DNA of 64,000 nt from Williamsia sp. DF01-3 (GTDB lineage: Bacteria; Actinomycetota; Actinomycetes; Mycobacteriales; Mycobacteriaceae). Below the pieces are notes generated by a model that worked only from the letters and a program-made list of their open reading frames with translations, was not told the origin of the DNA and did no database searches. This document shows positions 7,706-20,359 of the stretch, in pieces. The DNA lies in NCBI RefSeq assembly GCF_023051145.1, contig NZ_JALKFS010000005.1, positions 2,807,733-2,871,732 of the forward strand, given 5' to 3'. The first letter of the stretch is position 1; every line of letters starts with the position of its first letter. Made by a program: the position numbers and the translations under genes.

Positions 7706-10177
7706 GTGGTGCAACCGCGATTTCTGATCATCGGTGCGGGTGTGGTCGGATCGGCCTTGGCCGACGAGCTGACGGCGCTGGGATACACAGAGGTGACCGT
7801 CCTCGACCGCGGTCCACTCGCCCCTGGACACACGCCGATGACAGGTGGGTCCAGTTCGCACGCACCAGGATTGGTGTTCCAAACCAACCCGTCGCGGACC
7901 ATGGCGGAGTTCGCGCACTACACGGCCACCAAGCTCAGGTCGCTGAACACGGCGGACAACCTGTGTTTCAACACTGTCGGCGGGCTCGAGGTTGCCACCA
8001 CGCCCGAGCGACTGGCCGACCTGCACCGGAAGGCGGGCTGGGCGCAGGTCGAGGGAATCGAAGCCGCGGTCGTCGATGTCGATGAGTGCGTGCGGCTCCA
8101 TCCGCTGATCGATCGAGACATCGTTCTGGGCGGCCTGCACACACCCGCCGATGGCCTGGCCGGTGCCCCGGCCGCGATCGGGATGCAGATGCGGCGGGCA
8201 ATTGACCGGGGCGCAATGTTCTTCGGTGGCCAGCACGTGATCGAGATCAACCAACGGGCTGGTGCGGTGACCGGTGTCCGCACCACCGAGCGCACATTCG
8301 AGGCCGACGTCGTGGTCTCGTGTGCCGGGTTCTGGGGCGCCGAACTCGGGAACCTCGTCGGACTGCGGGTACCCCTGGTCCCGATGGGGCACCAGTATGC
8401 CAAAACCACTGCGCTGCCTGTTCTTCGGGATCATCGTGATCAAGCGCGAGGCCACGCCGATGCGAGACTGCCCATTCTTCGGCATCAGGACGCCGACCTC
8501 TACTATCGCCAGCACGGCGAGGCGATGGGCATCGGCTACTACGGGCATCGGCCGATGCCGGTGGACATGGCCACTCTCGAGGAATTGACCGCGGCCCAGC
8601 CGATGCCCTCGATGCTGCCCTTCACCGATACCGACTTCGCTCCTGCCTGGACCGAATCGATGCGTCTTCTGCCCGCGCTTGCCGAAGTCGGCGTGGTCGA
8701 GGGGTTCAACGGCATCTTCTCGTTCACCCCGGACGGGGGCCCGATGATGGGCGAACATCCCGCGCTGTCCGGATTTTGGGTGGCGGAGGCCGTGTGGGTC
8801 ACGCATTCGGCCGGTGTGGCCAGGACGATGGCCCGGTGGATCACCGACGGAACCCCCGACCTCGATCTCCACGGTTGTGACCTCGCCCGGTTCACCACTC
8901 CTCAGCTTTCGGCCGATTACGTGGGCGACACGAGTGCACAAGCTTTCGTCGAGGTGTACGACATCATCCATCCCCGCGACCAACGTTCGGTGCAGCGCGG
9001 TCTCGCCACAAGCCCGTTCCATGCGAGGCACGTGGACGCGGGCGCGGTGTTCCACGCCGGCCGCGAGTGGGAACGGCCGGCCTGGTTCGAGAGCAACGCG
9101 GGCATGGTCGACAGCGACGTCACATACCCTCACGACGGGTGGGCCGGAAGGAACTGGTCGCCGATCGTGCCGGCCGAAGCCCTCGCAACCCGCCGCCGGG
9201 TGGGCTTGTACGACATGACGTCGCTCATGCGGATCGAGGTCACGGGTGCAGACGCCACGAACTTCCTCGACAGGATGCTGACCCGTACGGTGCGGCGACC
9301 GATCGGGACGGTGATCTACGCGTTGCTCCTGGACGAGTCCGGCGGTGTTCGCAGTGATGTGACGGTTGCCCGGCTGGGCGAGAACACCTTTCAACTCGGT
9401 ATCAATGGACCGATGGACATCGACTGGCTGCAACGGCATCGAGCCGACGCCGACGTCACCATCACCGACATCACCGCCGCCACCTGTTGCGTGGGTGTAT
9501 GGGGGCCGCTGGCCCGTGATCTCGTGGCGCCTCTGTGCTCGATCGATCTGTACGACACCACACTTGGCTATTACCGGGCTGCACGCGCGATCATCGGCGG
9601 CATTCCGGTGACCATGATGCGTATCTCCTACGTCGGCGAGCTGGGTTGGGAGATATACGCCGACGCTGCCCACGGCGAATTGTTGTGGGACACATTGGCA
9701 GACGCGGGAGAACCACTCGGTGCGGTGTGGGCAGGGCGCGGGGCGCTGGACGTGTTGCGCCTGGAAAAGGGGTACCGCGCCTGGGGCACCGACGTGGATG
9801 CCGAGATGTCTCCCGAGGAAGCAGGGTTGTCCTTCGCGGTGGGGAAGAAGCACGACTTCCTCGGCAGGCACGCGCTCGAGGCGAGGGTGGTGCGCTCGAG
9901 GCTCCACACCCTCGTCGCTCGAGACCCACAGGCGATCGTCGTGGGCGGCGAGCCGGTGACCGCGACCGGTCAGGTGGTCGGCTTTGTCACCTCGGCTGCC
10001 TTCTCTGCGTTGGTGGGCCGGACGATCTGCTATGCCCGACTGGCGCCGCACCTGTCTGTCGGAGACACCGTCGCCGTGGAGTACTTCGGGGAGCTCCTCG
10101 ACTTCGCCATCACCGAACCGGTGCTCGTCGACCCAGAGGGAGCACGTGTCAAAGGTCTGATCGGAGTGAACAATTGA
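7706..10177 (+). CDS. dmg: Dimethylglycine oxidase (FAD oxidoreductase fused to GcvT)
   Basis: An 823-residue fusion: an N-terminal DAO-type FAD domain (about residues 1-400, dinucleotide motif [11 protein letters not shown]) and C-terminal GcvT/aminomethyltransferase folate-binding domains (about 430-820). It closely resembles Arthrobacter globiformis dimethylglycine oxidase from memory, including the [15 protein letters not shown] segment whose histidine (His52 here) carries covalent FAD. It demethylates N,N-dimethylglycine to sarcosine, making H2O2 and passing the methyl carbon to tetrahydrofolate. Start GTG 7706 is chosen for its GGAG (7695-7698) 7 nt upstream; the reading from 7652 overlaps the operator. 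Its TGA overlaps the next start. Confidence 0.93.
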   Translation: MVQPRFLIIGAGVVGSALADELTALGYTEVTVLDRGPLAPGHTPMTGGSSSHAPGLVFQTNPSRTMAEFAHYTATKLRSLNTADNLCFNTVGGLEVATTPERLADLHRKAGWAQVEGIEAAVVDVDECVRLHPLIDRDIVLGGLHTPADGLAGAPAAIGMQMRRAIDRGAMFFGGQHVIEINQRAGAVTGVRTTERTFEADVVVSCAGFWGAELGNLVGLRVPLVPMGHQYAKTTALPVLRDHRDQARGHADARLPILRHQDADLYYRQHGEAMGIGYYGHRPMPVDMATLEELTAAQPMPSMLPFTDTDFAPAWTESMRLLPALAEVGVVEGFNGIFSFTPDGGPMMGEHPALSGFWVAEAVWVTHSAGVARTMARWITDGTPDLDLHGCDLARFTTPQLSADYVGDTSAQAFVEVYDIIHPRDQRSVQRGLATSPFHARHVDAGAVFHAGREWERPAWFESNAGMVDSDVTYPHDGWAGRNWSPIVPAEALATRRRVGLYDMTSLMRIEVTGADATNFLDRMLTRTVRRPIGTVIYALLLDESGGVRSDVTVARLGENTFQLGINGPMDIDWLQRHRADADVTITDITAATCCVGVWGPLARDLVAPLCSIDLYDTTLGYYRAARAIIGGIPVTMMRISYVGELGWEIYADAAHGELLWDTLADAGEPLGAVWAGRGALDVLRLEKGYRAWGTDVDAEMSPEEAGLSFAVGKKHDFLGRHALEARVVRSRLHTLVARDPQAIVVGGEPVTATGQVVGFVTSAAFSALVGRTICYARLAPHLSVGDTVAVEYFGELLDFAITEPVLVDPEGARVKGLIGVNN

Positions 10178-11325
10178 GTCACCGCAGCGCGGGGAACTAC
10201 GACGTCATCGTCCTGGGTCTGGGCGGGATGGGATCATCGGCCGCCTATCACCTGGCGCGCCGAGGTATGCGGGTCCTCGGGCTCGAGCGGTTCGCGCCCG
10301 CGCACGACAAGGGGTCCAGCCATGGCGGATCCAGGATCATCCGGCAGTCGTATTTCGAAGACCCGGCGTATGTGCCACTGCTGCTGCGGTCGTACGAACT
10401 GTGGGAGGAGCTCAAACAGAACAGCGGTGTCGACGTGTACTCGATCACCGGTGGATTGTTCATCGGCCCACCCGACTCGACGACGTTCTCTGGTTCACTG
10501 CGGGCATCGGAGCAGTGGGGTCTGGACCACGAGGTACTGACCGATCGTGAGGTGCACCAACGCTTTCCGGCCTTTGAGCCGCCCGCGGGACAGTTCGCAC
10601 TCTATGAGCGTATGGCGGGTTTCGCACGACCGGAGTTCACCGTCCGTGCGCACATCGGGCTGGCAGAGCAGGCGGGTGCCGACCTCCGCTTCGGAGAACC
10701 GGCGCTCTCGTGGACCGACGACGTCCGCGGGGTGATCGTCCACACCGAAGCCGGTACCTATCACGCCGCGCAGCTCGTTGTGTGCCCGGGCGCGTGGGCG
10801 CCGAAAGTACTGTCCGACATCGGGATCGGGATCAAGATCGAGCGACAGGTGATGTACTGGATCGATCACTCGCCGGGGTCGCCGTCGATGGAAGGTGGCC
10901 CGATCTACATCCAGGAGAACAACAACGTCGAGCAGATCTACGGGTTCCCGCCGATCGACGGTCCTGCCGGCGGAGCAAAGGTGGCGTTCTTCCGCAAGGG
11001 AACCGAATGCACACCGGACACGATCGACCGGGAAGTCCACCCGGATGAGCGCAGGGACATGCTGGACCGGGTCTCGCAGCTGCTTCCCGGGTTGAGCGGT
11101 CCGGTTCTGGACACGGCCACGTGTATGTACTCGACAACTCCGGACGAGAATTTTGTCATCGCCCGCCACCCGCTGCACACCAATGTCTCGGTCGCCTGCG
11201 GATTCTCGGGTCACGGGTTCAAGTTCGTGCCAGTGGTCGGGGAGATACTCGCCGATCTGGTCGAGCACGGCACCACCGACCATCCCATCGCTCTGTTCGA
11301 TCCGGCCAGACTGGCAAGCGCATGA
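10174..11325 (+). CDS. soxA: Monomeric sarcosine oxidase
   Basis: A 383-residue MSOX-type flavoenzyme that oxidises sarcosine to glycine, formaldehyde and H2O2. It has the FAD motif [20 protein letters not shown] near the N-terminus, and Cys317 in [12 protein letters not shown] aligns with the covalent-FAD cysteine (Cys315) of Bacillus MSOX; the [10 protein letters not shown] segment also matches. Start TTG 10174 overlaps the upstream stop (TTGA) and has GGAG at 10163-10166. N-methyl-tryptophan oxidase is a close homologue, but position after dimethylglycine oxidase favours sarcosine. Its stop overlaps the next ATG. Confidence 0.9.
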   Translation: MSHRSAGNYDVIVLGLGGMGSSAAYHLARRGMRVLGLERFAPAHDKGSSHGGSRIIRQSYFEDPAYVPLLLRSYELWEELKQNSGVDVYSITGGLFIGPPDSTTFSGSLRASEQWGLDHEVLTDREVHQRFPAFEPPAGQFALYERMAGFARPEFTVRAHIGLAEQAGADLRFGEPALSWTDDVRGVIVHTEAGTYHAAQLVVCPGAWAPKVLSDIGIGIKIERQVMYWIDHSPGSPSMEGGPIYIQENNNVEQIYGFPPIDGPAGGAKVAFFRKGTECTPDTIDREVHPDERRDMLDRVSQLLPGLSGPVLDTATCMYSTTPDENFVIARHPLHTNVSVACGFSGHGFKFVPVVGEILADLVEHGTTDHPIALFDPARLASA

Positions 11326-12503
11326 CCGTCACCGAGCCGGCGGATTCGCCCACGTCTGGGCGGCCTGCCCCCGACCCCTCGTCTGCGTCTTCGCGACCGG
11401 CGTTGATTCCCACGTTGGCAGGCGAGGCCTACACCGATCCGGGCTTCTTCGCGGCCGAACAGGAACGGATCTTCGAGCGGATGTGGTTCTGTGCCGTGCT
11501 CGCCGCCGATGTGCCCACTGCCGGTGCGTTCCGCACAGTCGTCATCGGCCGAGAGAGCGTGCTGGTCGTCCGGGGACGCGACGGGACGTTACGTGCGTTC
11601 CTCAACAGTTGCCGCCACCGCGGTGCACTGATCTGTGACCAGCCCGAGGGGCAGGTGCGGCGCAATCTGCAGTGCCCGTATCACGCCTGGACCTACGGGC
11701 TGGACGGAAAACTCGTCGCCGCACCCAACCTGGCCGATCTCGGTGACATCGACCGAGCCGCTTACGGTCTGATCCCCGTCGCCGCCACCGAGTGGCTCGG
11801 CTACCTGTGGGTCTGTCTGGCCGACACCCCGCCGTCGTTTGCCGACGAGGTCGTCGGCGCCGTGACGGACAGGCTCGGGAGCACCGAGTCGATCGAGCGA
11901 TACGAGGTCGATCAGTTGGTACTGGGCCGACGTGAGCGGTACGAGGTCGCCGCGAACTGGAAGCTCATCATCGAGAACTTCATGGAGTGCTATCACTGCG
12001 CCACGATCCACCCGGAGTTGACCGAGGTGCTGCCGGAGTTCGCCGACGGTCTGGCGGCCCAGTACTACGTGGGCCACGGCGCACTGTTCGGCGAGGATGT
12101 CGAAGGATTCACCGTTGACGGTTCACCCGGCCACGGGACGTTGCCGGCGTTGTCGGATGCGCAAGATCGCCGGTACTACGCGATCACGGTACGGCCGCAG
12201 GTGTTCATCAACCTCGTCCCCGACCATGTGATCGTGCACCGGATGTACCCGGTGGCGGTCGACGCCACGATTGTCGAATGCGACTGGCTCTATCGGCGAG
12301 AAGTGGTGGATTCAGGTGCGGACCTGGACAAGTCGGTCGAGTTGTTCCATCGGGTCAATCTCCAGGACTTCGCCGCGTGTGAGCGCACTCAGCCGGGCAT
12401 GTCCTCTCGTGCCTACCGCCGCGGCGGCGTACTGGTTCCCGCCGAGCACCACATCGGCGAGTTTCATGATTGGGTACGTGCGGAGGTCGATCCGGCGTCA
12501 TAG
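11322..12503 (+). CDS. gbcA: Rieske oxygenase alpha subunit, probable glycine betaine demethylase
   Basis: A 393-residue terminal oxygenase. The Rieske centre ligands are Cys97-His99 (SCRHRG) and Cys118-His121 (CPYH). The mononuclear iron triad is His225 and His230 ([12 protein letters not shown]) with Asp349 (NLQDF). GbcA-like enzymes remove one methyl from glycine betaine to give dimethylglycine plus formaldehyde, which fits a gene set that also encodes choline oxidase, betaine aldehyde dehydrogenase, dimethylglycine oxidase and sarcosine oxidase. No partner reductase is in this operon; electrons probably come from the ferredoxin and reductase at 5048-6639. Stachydrine or carnitine oxygenases are homologous alternatives. 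ATG 11322 overlaps the soxA stop. Confidence 0.82.
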   Translation: MTVTEPADSPTSGRPAPDPSSASSRPALIPTLAGEAYTDPGFFAAEQERIFERMWFCAVLAADVPTAGAFRTVVIGRESVLVVRGRDGTLRAFLNSCRHRGALICDQPEGQVRRNLQCPYHAWTYGLDGKLVAAPNLADLGDIDRAAYGLIPVAATEWLGYLWVCLADTPPSFADEVVGAVTDRLGSTESIERYEVDQLVLGRRERYEVAANWKLIIENFMECYHCATIHPELTEVLPEFADGLAAQYYVGHGALFGEDVEGFTVDGSPGHGTLPALSDAQDRRYYAITVRPQVFINLVPDHVIVHRMYPVAVDATIVECDWLYRREVVDSGADLDKSVELFHRVNLQDFAACERTQPGMSSRAYRRGGVLVPAEHHIGEFHDWVRAEVDPAS

Positions 12504-12562
12504 TTGTTCCACGACACACCCGGCCGCGCGAGATCGGCCCAGGGCGAGAGGAGTCCGACCGC

Positions 12563-14041
12563 GTGGCAGATCTGTTGATCGGAGGCAAGTGGGTCGCCTC
12601 GTCCTCGGGCGAGCGACGCGATTGCATCAATCCCGCAGACGGTTCGGTGGTGGCGACGGTCGACGAGGCGAGTGCCGATGATGCTCGTGCTGCCGTCGAC
12701 GCGGCCCGCGCCGCCTTCCCGGTATGGTCTGCCACTGCTGTCGCCGAGCGCGCCGCTGCTCTCGACAGCATCGCGGAGCTCCTCGGGCGCGACCGCGAGC
12801 AGCTGGCCCGTATCGAGACCCTCGACACGGGGAAGACCCTGGCAGAGAGCCACATCGACATCGACGATGTGATCTCGGTGTTCCGGTACTACGCGAATCT
12901 GGCACGCACCCAGGCCGACCGGGTCGTCGATGTCGGCAACCCGGAGGTGATCTCGCGGGTGGTGGCCGAACCCGCAGGGGTCTGCGTCATGATCGCTCCG
13001 TGGAACTACCCGCTGCTGCAGATCTCGTGGAAGGTGGCTCCGGCGCTGGCTGCAGGTTGCACCATGGTGCTCAAACCCAGTGAGGTGACCCCCCTTTCGA
13101 CCATCGAGTTCGCAAAGCTGATGTCGGAGGCAGGTGTCCCGGACGGAGTGGTGAACCTGGTCCAGGGGAGCGGCGCTGCGGTCGGCGGGGCGCTCACCGA
13201 CAACCCAGACGTCGATCTCATCTCGTTCACCGGTGGACTCGCCACCGGTTCCAAGATCTCCGAGGTGGCGGCCAAGCATGTCACCAGGGTGCTCGTCGAA
13301 CTGGGCGGGAAGAACCCGCACATCGTTTTCGCCGATGCGCTCGCCGACGACCAGGCGTTCGCCAATTCGGTGGACCAGGTGCTCACAGGTGTGTTCCTTC
13401 ATTCCGGCCAGGTGTGCTCGGCCGGAACCCGATTGATCATCGAAGAGTCGGTGGCCGACGACTTCGTCGACGCGCTGGTCACCGCGGCCGAGCAGATCGT
13501 GATGGGTCCGGGCCTCGATCCGGCGAGCAGGACCGGCCCCCTGGTGTCCGAAGCGCAGCTGCGCAAGATGCAGGAGTTCGTCCGGGTGGGCGTCGAGGAG
13601 GGAGCCGCCCTCGTCGCCGGCGGACGACAGCCCGATGACGAGGAACTCGCGTCCGGATTCTTCTTCCTGCCGACCATCTTCGACCACTGCGATCGGAGCA
13701 TGCGGCTGATCCGGGAGGAGACGTTCGGTCCGATCCTCACCGTCGAGCGATTCAGCTCCGAGGCCGAGGCGCTCGAACTCGGCAACGACACGGAGTACGG
13801 CCTCGCTGCAGGTGTCCGCACCTTTGATGCCGCCAAGGCCGAGCGCATGGCCCGCGGGCTGCGTCACGGCACCGTGTGGGTCAACGATTTCGGCTACTAC
13901 ACCCCGGCCGCGGAATGGGGTGGTTTCGGGCGATCCGGCAACGGACGCGAACTCGGACCGACAGGGCTGTCGGAATACCAAGAGCTCAAGCATATTTGGA
14001 ATAACACCGCGGCGCCCGCCGCGGGATGGTTTTCCGGCTAG
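12563..14041 (+). CDS. betB: Betaine aldehyde dehydrogenase (ALDH family)
   Basis: A 492-residue NAD(P)-dependent aldehyde dehydrogenase. The catalytic nucleophile is Cys285 in HSGQVCSAG and the general base is Glu246 in LVELGGKNPHI. Length and the MIAPWNYPLLQISWKVAPAL segment match the BetB/gbsA group. It should oxidise betaine aldehyde to glycine betaine, or act on a related aldehyde. Start GTG 12563 follows GAGAGGAG at 12546-12553; the reading upstream of it is not conserved. It lies 59 nt after the oxygenase gene and 30 nt before the permease, consistent with one operon. Confidence 0.88.
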   Translation: MADLLIGGKWVASSSGERRDCINPADGSVVATVDEASADDARAAVDAARAAFPVWSATAVAERAAALDSIAELLGRDREQLARIETLDTGKTLAESHIDIDDVISVFRYYANLARTQADRVVDVGNPEVISRVVAEPAGVCVMIAPWNYPLLQISWKVAPALAAGCTMVLKPSEVTPLSTIEFAKLMSEAGVPDGVVNLVQGSGAAVGGALTDNPDVDLISFTGGLATGSKISEVAAKHVTRVLVELGGKNPHIVFADALADDQAFANSVDQVLTGVFLHSGQVCSAGTRLIIEESVADDFVDALVTAAEQIVMGPGLDPASRTGPLVSEAQLRKMQEFVRVGVEEGAALVAGGRQPDDEELASGFFFLPTIFDHCDRSMRLIREETFGPILTVERFSSEAEALELGNDTEYGLAAGVRTFDAAKAERMARGLRHGTVWVNDFGYYTPAAEWGGFGRSGNGRELGPTGLSEYQELKHIWNNTAAPAAGWFSG

Positions 14042-14071
14042 GCGAGGCGTCCTTCGAAAGGTTATGGCCCA

Positions 14072-15622
14072 ATGACCACAACGCAACCCGGGGGCGCGCC
14101 CCCGCCCGGATCGACATCGTCGTCTGCCGACACCGGGATCGAGCATTTCGGATACAAGCCCAGCCTCGATCGCAGTATCGGCAAATTCGCCAGTTTCGCG
14201 GCCGGCGTGTCCTACATCTCGATCCTGACCGGCACCTTCCAGTTGTTCTACTTCGGTTTCGGTACCGCCGGTCCGGCGTACCTGTGGTCCTGGCCGCTGG
14301 TGTTCATCGGACAGATGGCTGTGGCTCTGTGTTTCATGGAACTGGCCGCGAAGTATCCTGTCGCGGGCTCGGTCTACAACTGGTCAAAACTGTTGGGCAG
14401 CAGGATCGTCGGATGGTCATCGGGTTGGCTGATGCTCACGGCGTCGATCGTCACGCTCGCGGCCGTGGTGCTCGCACTGCAACTCAACCTGCCCCGTTTG
14501 TGGAGTGGCTTCCAGATCATCGGTGATGGCACCGGAGAGTACGACTACGCGGGCAACGCGGTCATCCTCGGCACCATCCTGATCATCATCACCACGGTCA
14601 TCAACGCGCTCGGCGTGAAGCTGATGGCGATGATCAACAGCGCGGGTGTGTTCATCGAACTCATCGCGGCTGTTCTGATCGCGATCATCCTGGCGGCCAA
14701 CATCGAACGTGGCCCTGATGTGTTCTTCTCCACGAACGGCTACGGCACCGGAGAGAGCGGTGGCTACCTCGGTGCGTTCTTGATCGCCTCGCTTGCGTCG
14801 GGATATGTGATGTACGGATTCGACACGGCCAGCTCACTCGGCGAGGAGACGATGGAGCCGCGGCGCACGGCGCCCAAGGCCATCTTCCGAGCGATCCTGG
14901 CGTCCTTTGTCATCGGCGGCGCCATCCTCGTGTTCGCGGTCATGGCTGCGCCCGACCTCGACGATCCGGCGCTCGGCGAGCAATCGGGCAGCCTGCAGGG
15001 CATCGTCGAGGCCGTGATGTGGGGGCCGCTCGGCGACATCTTCCTGGTGTGCATCGTGATCGCGGTCATCGTGTGTTCGCTTGCCGTGCACACTGCGGCG
15101 ATCCGACTCACGTTCGCGATGGCGCGCGACAATGCACTGCCGTTCGGCAATGCCCTGGCCCGCGTCCACCCCAAGACCCAGACCCCGGTGGTGCCGGCCA
15201 TCGTGATCGGCGTGTTGGCCGTACTGATCCTGGTCATCAACATCAACCAGCCGAAGATCTTCACGGTCCTGACCTCGATCGCCATCATCATGATCTATCT
15301 CGCGTACCTCATGGTGACCGGTCCGTTGCTCAAGAAGCGTCTGCAGGGACAGTGGCCGCCGAAGGACCTCAAGGAGGACGGTTACTTCACCATGGGGCGG
15401 TGGGGGATGTTCGTCAACATCGTCGCCGTCGTCTGGGGAGCCGCGATGGCGCTGAACCTCGCCTGGCCGCGGGAAGCGGTGTACGGCACCCCTTGGTACA
15501 ACACCTGGGGTGCGTTCGTGTATATCGGCATCATCCTGGCCGCCGGGTTGCTGTGGTACGGCCTCAAAGGACGTCACCACATCGGGGTGCTCCGATCTCA
15601 CGCATCGTCCACCAAGGAGTGA
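14072..15622 (+). CDS. APC-superfamily permease
   Basis: A 516-residue integral membrane protein with about 12 hydrophobic segments from residue 40 to 495 and a short proline/serine-rich cytoplasmic N-terminus. It resembles amino-acid/polyamine/organocation permeases of the GABA-permease type. Position between betaine aldehyde dehydrogenase and choline oxidase suggests uptake of choline, betaine or a methylated glycine, but the substrate is inferred only. Most bacterial choline importers are BCCT or ABC type, so an APC member here is somewhat unusual. Confidence 0.85.
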   Translation: MTTTQPGGAPPPGSTSSSADTGIEHFGYKPSLDRSIGKFASFAAGVSYISILTGTFQLFYFGFGTAGPAYLWSWPLVFIGQMAVALCFMELAAKYPVAGSVYNWSKLLGSRIVGWSSGWLMLTASIVTLAAVVLALQLNLPRLWSGFQIIGDGTGEYDYAGNAVILGTILIIITTVINALGVKLMAMINSAGVFIELIAAVLIAIILAANIERGPDVFFSTNGYGTGESGGYLGAFLIASLASGYVMYGFDTASSLGEETMEPRRTAPKAIFRAILASFVIGGAILVFAVMAAPDLDDPALGEQSGSLQGIVEAVMWGPLGDIFLVCIVIAVIVCSLAVHTAAIRLTFAMARDNALPFGNALARVHPKTQTPVVPAIVIGVLAVLILVININQPKIFTVLTSIAIIMIYLAYLMVTGPLLKKRLQGQWPPKDLKEDGYFTMGRWGMFVNIVAVVWGAAMALNLAWPREAVYGTPWYNTWGAFVYIGIILAAGLLWYGLKGRHHIGVLRSHASSTKE

Positions 15623-15628
15623 ATCCCT

Positions 15629-17990
<2,362 letters not shown>

Positions 17991-17999
17991 GCAACGCCG

Positions 18000-18494
18000 G
18001 TGAGTGACAAGCGCGCAGATGCCCGGCCCATCGTCCTCGCGATCGCGGCCCTGGTTCTGGTGCTCTGCTTCTACTTCGTTCTGCTGGGCACGCGGGGTGT
18101 CGATCTGCTGACCAGTGGCGAGGCCGTAGGAGTCGGTCTCGGAATCGGAGTGCTCATCTTGCCGTTGCTGGGTGTCTGGATGGTGGTCGCAACACTGCGG
18201 GCCGGGCTCGCCCATCAGCGGCTCGCCAGACGAATGGCAGAAGAGGGCACCGAGCTGGACGTCTCCGCGTTGCCCAGGCGCCCGTCCGGCCGAATCGAAC
18301 GCGAGGCGGCGGACGAGTTGTTCGCGCAGGTCAAGGCCGAATGGGAAGCAGACCCCAGCGATTGGCGCGCCACCTACCGCATCGCCCGGGCATATGACTA
18401 CGCCGGTGACCGTTCCCGTGCGCGCGAGATGATGAAACGCGCTGTCGCGCAAGAGAAGGAATCGAGTACCGCCGACGGCCGTGCTGATGGCTGA
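18000..18494 (+). CDS. Conserved membrane protein (Rv2772c-like)
   Basis: A 164-residue protein with two transmembrane helices (about residues 10-32 and 43-65) and a cytoplasmic tail. The tail ends in WRATYRIARAYDYAGDRSRA, which resembles a single TPR-like helix pair. No enzymatic motif is visible. It begins 9 nt after dapB and the next gene starts inside its end, matching the dapB neighbourhood in M. tuberculosis. Function is unknown. Confidence 0.8.
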   Translation: MSDKRADARPIVLAIAALVLVLCFYFVLLGTRGVDLLTSGEAVGVGLGIGVLILPLLGVWMVVATLRAGLAHQRLARRMAEEGTELDVSALPRRPSGRIEREAADELFAQVKAEWEADPSDWRATYRIARAYDYAGDRSRAREMMKRAVAQEKESSTADGRADG

Positions 18495-18942
18495 CGCGCG
18501 GACATTGCTCGTGGTGCACCACACGCCCTCGCCACCGACCCGTGAGCTGCTGGAGAAGGTGCTCGACGGCACAGCCGACCCGGAGATCTCCGGTGTGCGG
18601 GTGCGACCCGTCGCGGCGCTTGCGGCCACCGTGCCCGACGTGCTGGACGCCGACGGCTTCTTGTTCGGCACCCCGGCCAACTTCGGGTACATGTCGGGCG
18701 CGCTGAAGCACTTCTTCGACACCGTCTACTACCCGGTGCTCGGATCGGTGACCGGTAAGCCGTACGGCTTGTGGGTACACGGCAACAACGACACGGCTGG
18801 GGCGGTGGCGTCCGTTCAGCGCCTTGCAACGGGGTTGGAACTCGAGCCTGCGGCTGCGCCGCTCGAGATCACGGCAATCGACCCGTCCACGCGGGAGGCG
18901 TGTTATGAGCTGGGCGCAGTGCTGGCGGCCACAATCGCTTGA
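18487..18942 (+). CDS. Flavodoxin/NADPH-dependent FMN reductase family protein
   Basis: A 151-residue flavodoxin-fold protein. The N-terminal strand and phosphate loop LLVVHHTPSPPTRELLEKV and the flavin-contacting GFLFGTPANFGYMSGALKHFFD segment are typical of the WrbA/FMN reductase group. It is the likely orthologue of Rv2771c. It overlaps the preceding membrane-protein gene by 8 nt. ATG 18487 is used; GTG 18481 in the same frame is possible. The redox partner is unknown. Confidence 0.82.
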   Translation: MADARTLLVVHHTPSPPTRELLEKVLDGTADPEISGVRVRPVAALAATVPDVLDADGFLFGTPANFGYMSGALKHFFDTVYYPVLGSVTGKPYGLWVHGNNDTAGAVASVQRLATGLELEPAAAPLEITAIDPSTREACYELGAVLAATIA

Positions 18943-19025
18943 GCCTGAGTCTTGCTGAACGGTGTGCGAAGACTGGATGGTTCGTCGCGGCGACACGCGG
19001 AAACGATGCCGAGTCCGGCGCACCC

Positions 19026-19038
19026 TAGACTTGACCCC
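19026..19038 (+). promoter_or_regulatory. Leaderless-type -10 box for thyA
   Basis: TAGACT at 19026-19031 lies 7 nt before GTG 19039, with no ribosome site. Confidence 0.55.
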
Positions 19039-19851
19039 GTGACGGACGCGGCCAAGATCCCAACCCCGTACGAGGACCTGCTTCGGCTCGTGCTCGACAC
19101 GGGAACGCCCAAAGCCGACCGCACCGGTACCGGCACCCGGAGCCTGTTCGGTCATCAGCTCCGATATGACCTCGCCGAGGGTTTCCCGCTCATCACCACC
19201 AAGCGGGTGCACCTGAAGTCGATCGTCTACGAGCTCCTGTGGTTCCTCCGTGGCGATTCGAATGTGCGGTGGTTGCAGGACCGCGGCGTGACCATCTGGG
19301 ACGAGTGGGCCGATGCCGATGGCGAGCTCGGACCGGTCTACGGCGTGCAGTGGCGCAGCTGGCCGACCCCGTCCGGCGAACACATCGACCAGATCTCCGC
19401 CGCGCTCGAGCTGCTGCGCAGCGACCCCGACTCCCGGCGCAACATCGTCTCCGCGTGGAACGTGGGCGAGATACCGCAGATGGCTCTGCCTCCTTGCCAC
19501 GCGTTCTTTCAGTTTTATGTCGCCGACGGCAAACTCTCGTGCCAGCTCTATCAGCGCAGCGCTGATCTGTTTCTCGGGGTGCCGTTCAACATTGCGTCGT
19601 ACGCGCTGCTGACCCACATGATGGCCGAGCAGGCGGGCCTCGGCGTCGGCGAGTTCGTCTGGACCGGCGGCGACTGCCACATCTACGACAATCATGTCGA
19701 GCAGGTAACGACCCAGCTCCAACGCGACCCGTACCCCTACCCACGCTTGTCACTGGCGCGGCGGGACTCCATCTTCGACTACGAATACTCCGATATCGAG
19801 GTCCTGGACTACCGCTACCACCCGGGCATCAAGGCGCCGGTGGCGGTCTAG
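19039..19851 (+). CDS. thyA: Thymidylate synthase ThyA
   Basis: A 270-residue folate-dependent enzyme that methylates dUMP to dTMP, converting methylene-tetrahydrofolate to dihydrofolate. The catalytic cysteine is Cys153 in [13 protein letters not shown], and the dUMP site includes [22 protein letters not shown] 19039 is chosen because it gives the normal family N-terminus and sits 7 nt after a TAGACT box. Dihydrofolate reductase follows after 7 nt, so the enzyme that makes dihydrofolate is paired with the one that recycles it. A second, unrelated synthase (ThyX) is encoded 2 kb downstream. Confidence 0.97.
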   Translation: MTDAAKIPTPYEDLLRLVLDTGTPKADRTGTGTRSLFGHQLRYDLAEGFPLITTKRVHLKSIVYELLWFLRGDSNVRWLQDRGVTIWDEWADADGELGPVYGVQWRSWPTPSGEHIDQISAALELLRSDPDSRRNIVSAWNVGEIPQMALPPCHAFFQFYVADGKLSCQLYQRSADLFLGVPFNIASYALLTHMMAEQAGLGVGEFVWTGGDCHIYDNHVEQVTTQLQRDPYPYPRLSLARRDSIFDYEYSDIEVLDYRYHPGIKAPVAV

Positions 19852-19858
19852 TTCGCCG

Positions 19859-20359
19859 ATGACAATCGCACTCATCTGGGCTCAGGCTGCCGACGGGGCA
19901 ATCGGTCGTGGTGGCGACATACCGTGGCATCTGCCCGAGGACCAACGGTACTTTCGGCAGATCACCGGCGGGCACCCGGTGGTGATGGGGCGGCGTACCT
20001 GGGATTCCCTCCCGGCTCGCTTCCGTCCTCTGCCGGGTAGGGCCAATCTTGTTGTCACCCGCAATGCTCAATGGTCCGCAGACGGGGCGCAGACCCACCC
20101 GACCGTGCGCGACGCCCTTGACGCCGGACTCCACCTCGACGACACGGTCTTTGTCATGGGTGGTGGTGAGATCTACCGCGCAGCAATGGAATCGGCGCAC
20201 GAGGCGTATGTCACCGAGATCGACCTCGAGGTGTCTGATGCCGACACCTGGGCGCCCGCGATCGATCCCGGCCGATGGGTGCTGGAATCCGACGGAGGCT
20301 GGCTCGAGTCGCCCACCGGTGTCCGCTATCGATTCCTTCGGTACTCGGCGTCGCCGTGA
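19859..20359 (+). CDS. folA: Dihydrofolate reductase
   Basis: A 166-residue DHFR. The N-terminal IALIWAQAADGAIGRGG and DIPWHLPEDQRYF segments give the Met20-type loop and the acidic active-site residue; VVMGRRTWDSLP is the NADPH-binding region. It regenerates tetrahydrofolate from dihydrofolate made by ThyA. It follows thyA by 7 nt, and its stop overlaps the next gene's GTG as GTGA, so the three genes are probably translated from one mRNA. Confidence 0.97.
   Translation: MTIALIWAQAADGAIGRGGDIPWHLPEDQRYFRQITGGHPVVMGRRTWDSLPARFRPLPGRANLVVTRNAQWSADGAQTHPTVRDALDAGLHLDDTVFVMGGGEIYRAAMESAHEAYVTEIDLEVSDADTWAPAIDPGRWVLESDGGWLESPTGVRYRFLRYSASP

Noticed and set aside
7625-10051. About 800-codon minus-strand frame opposite dimethylglycine oxidase
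   Set aside because: It is a shadow of a clearly recognisable gene and would run across the promoter and operator at its far end.
12464-14146. 560-codon minus-strand frame opposite betaine aldehyde dehydrogenase
   Set aside because: Shadow of a gene with catalytic Cys and Glu intact on the plus strand.
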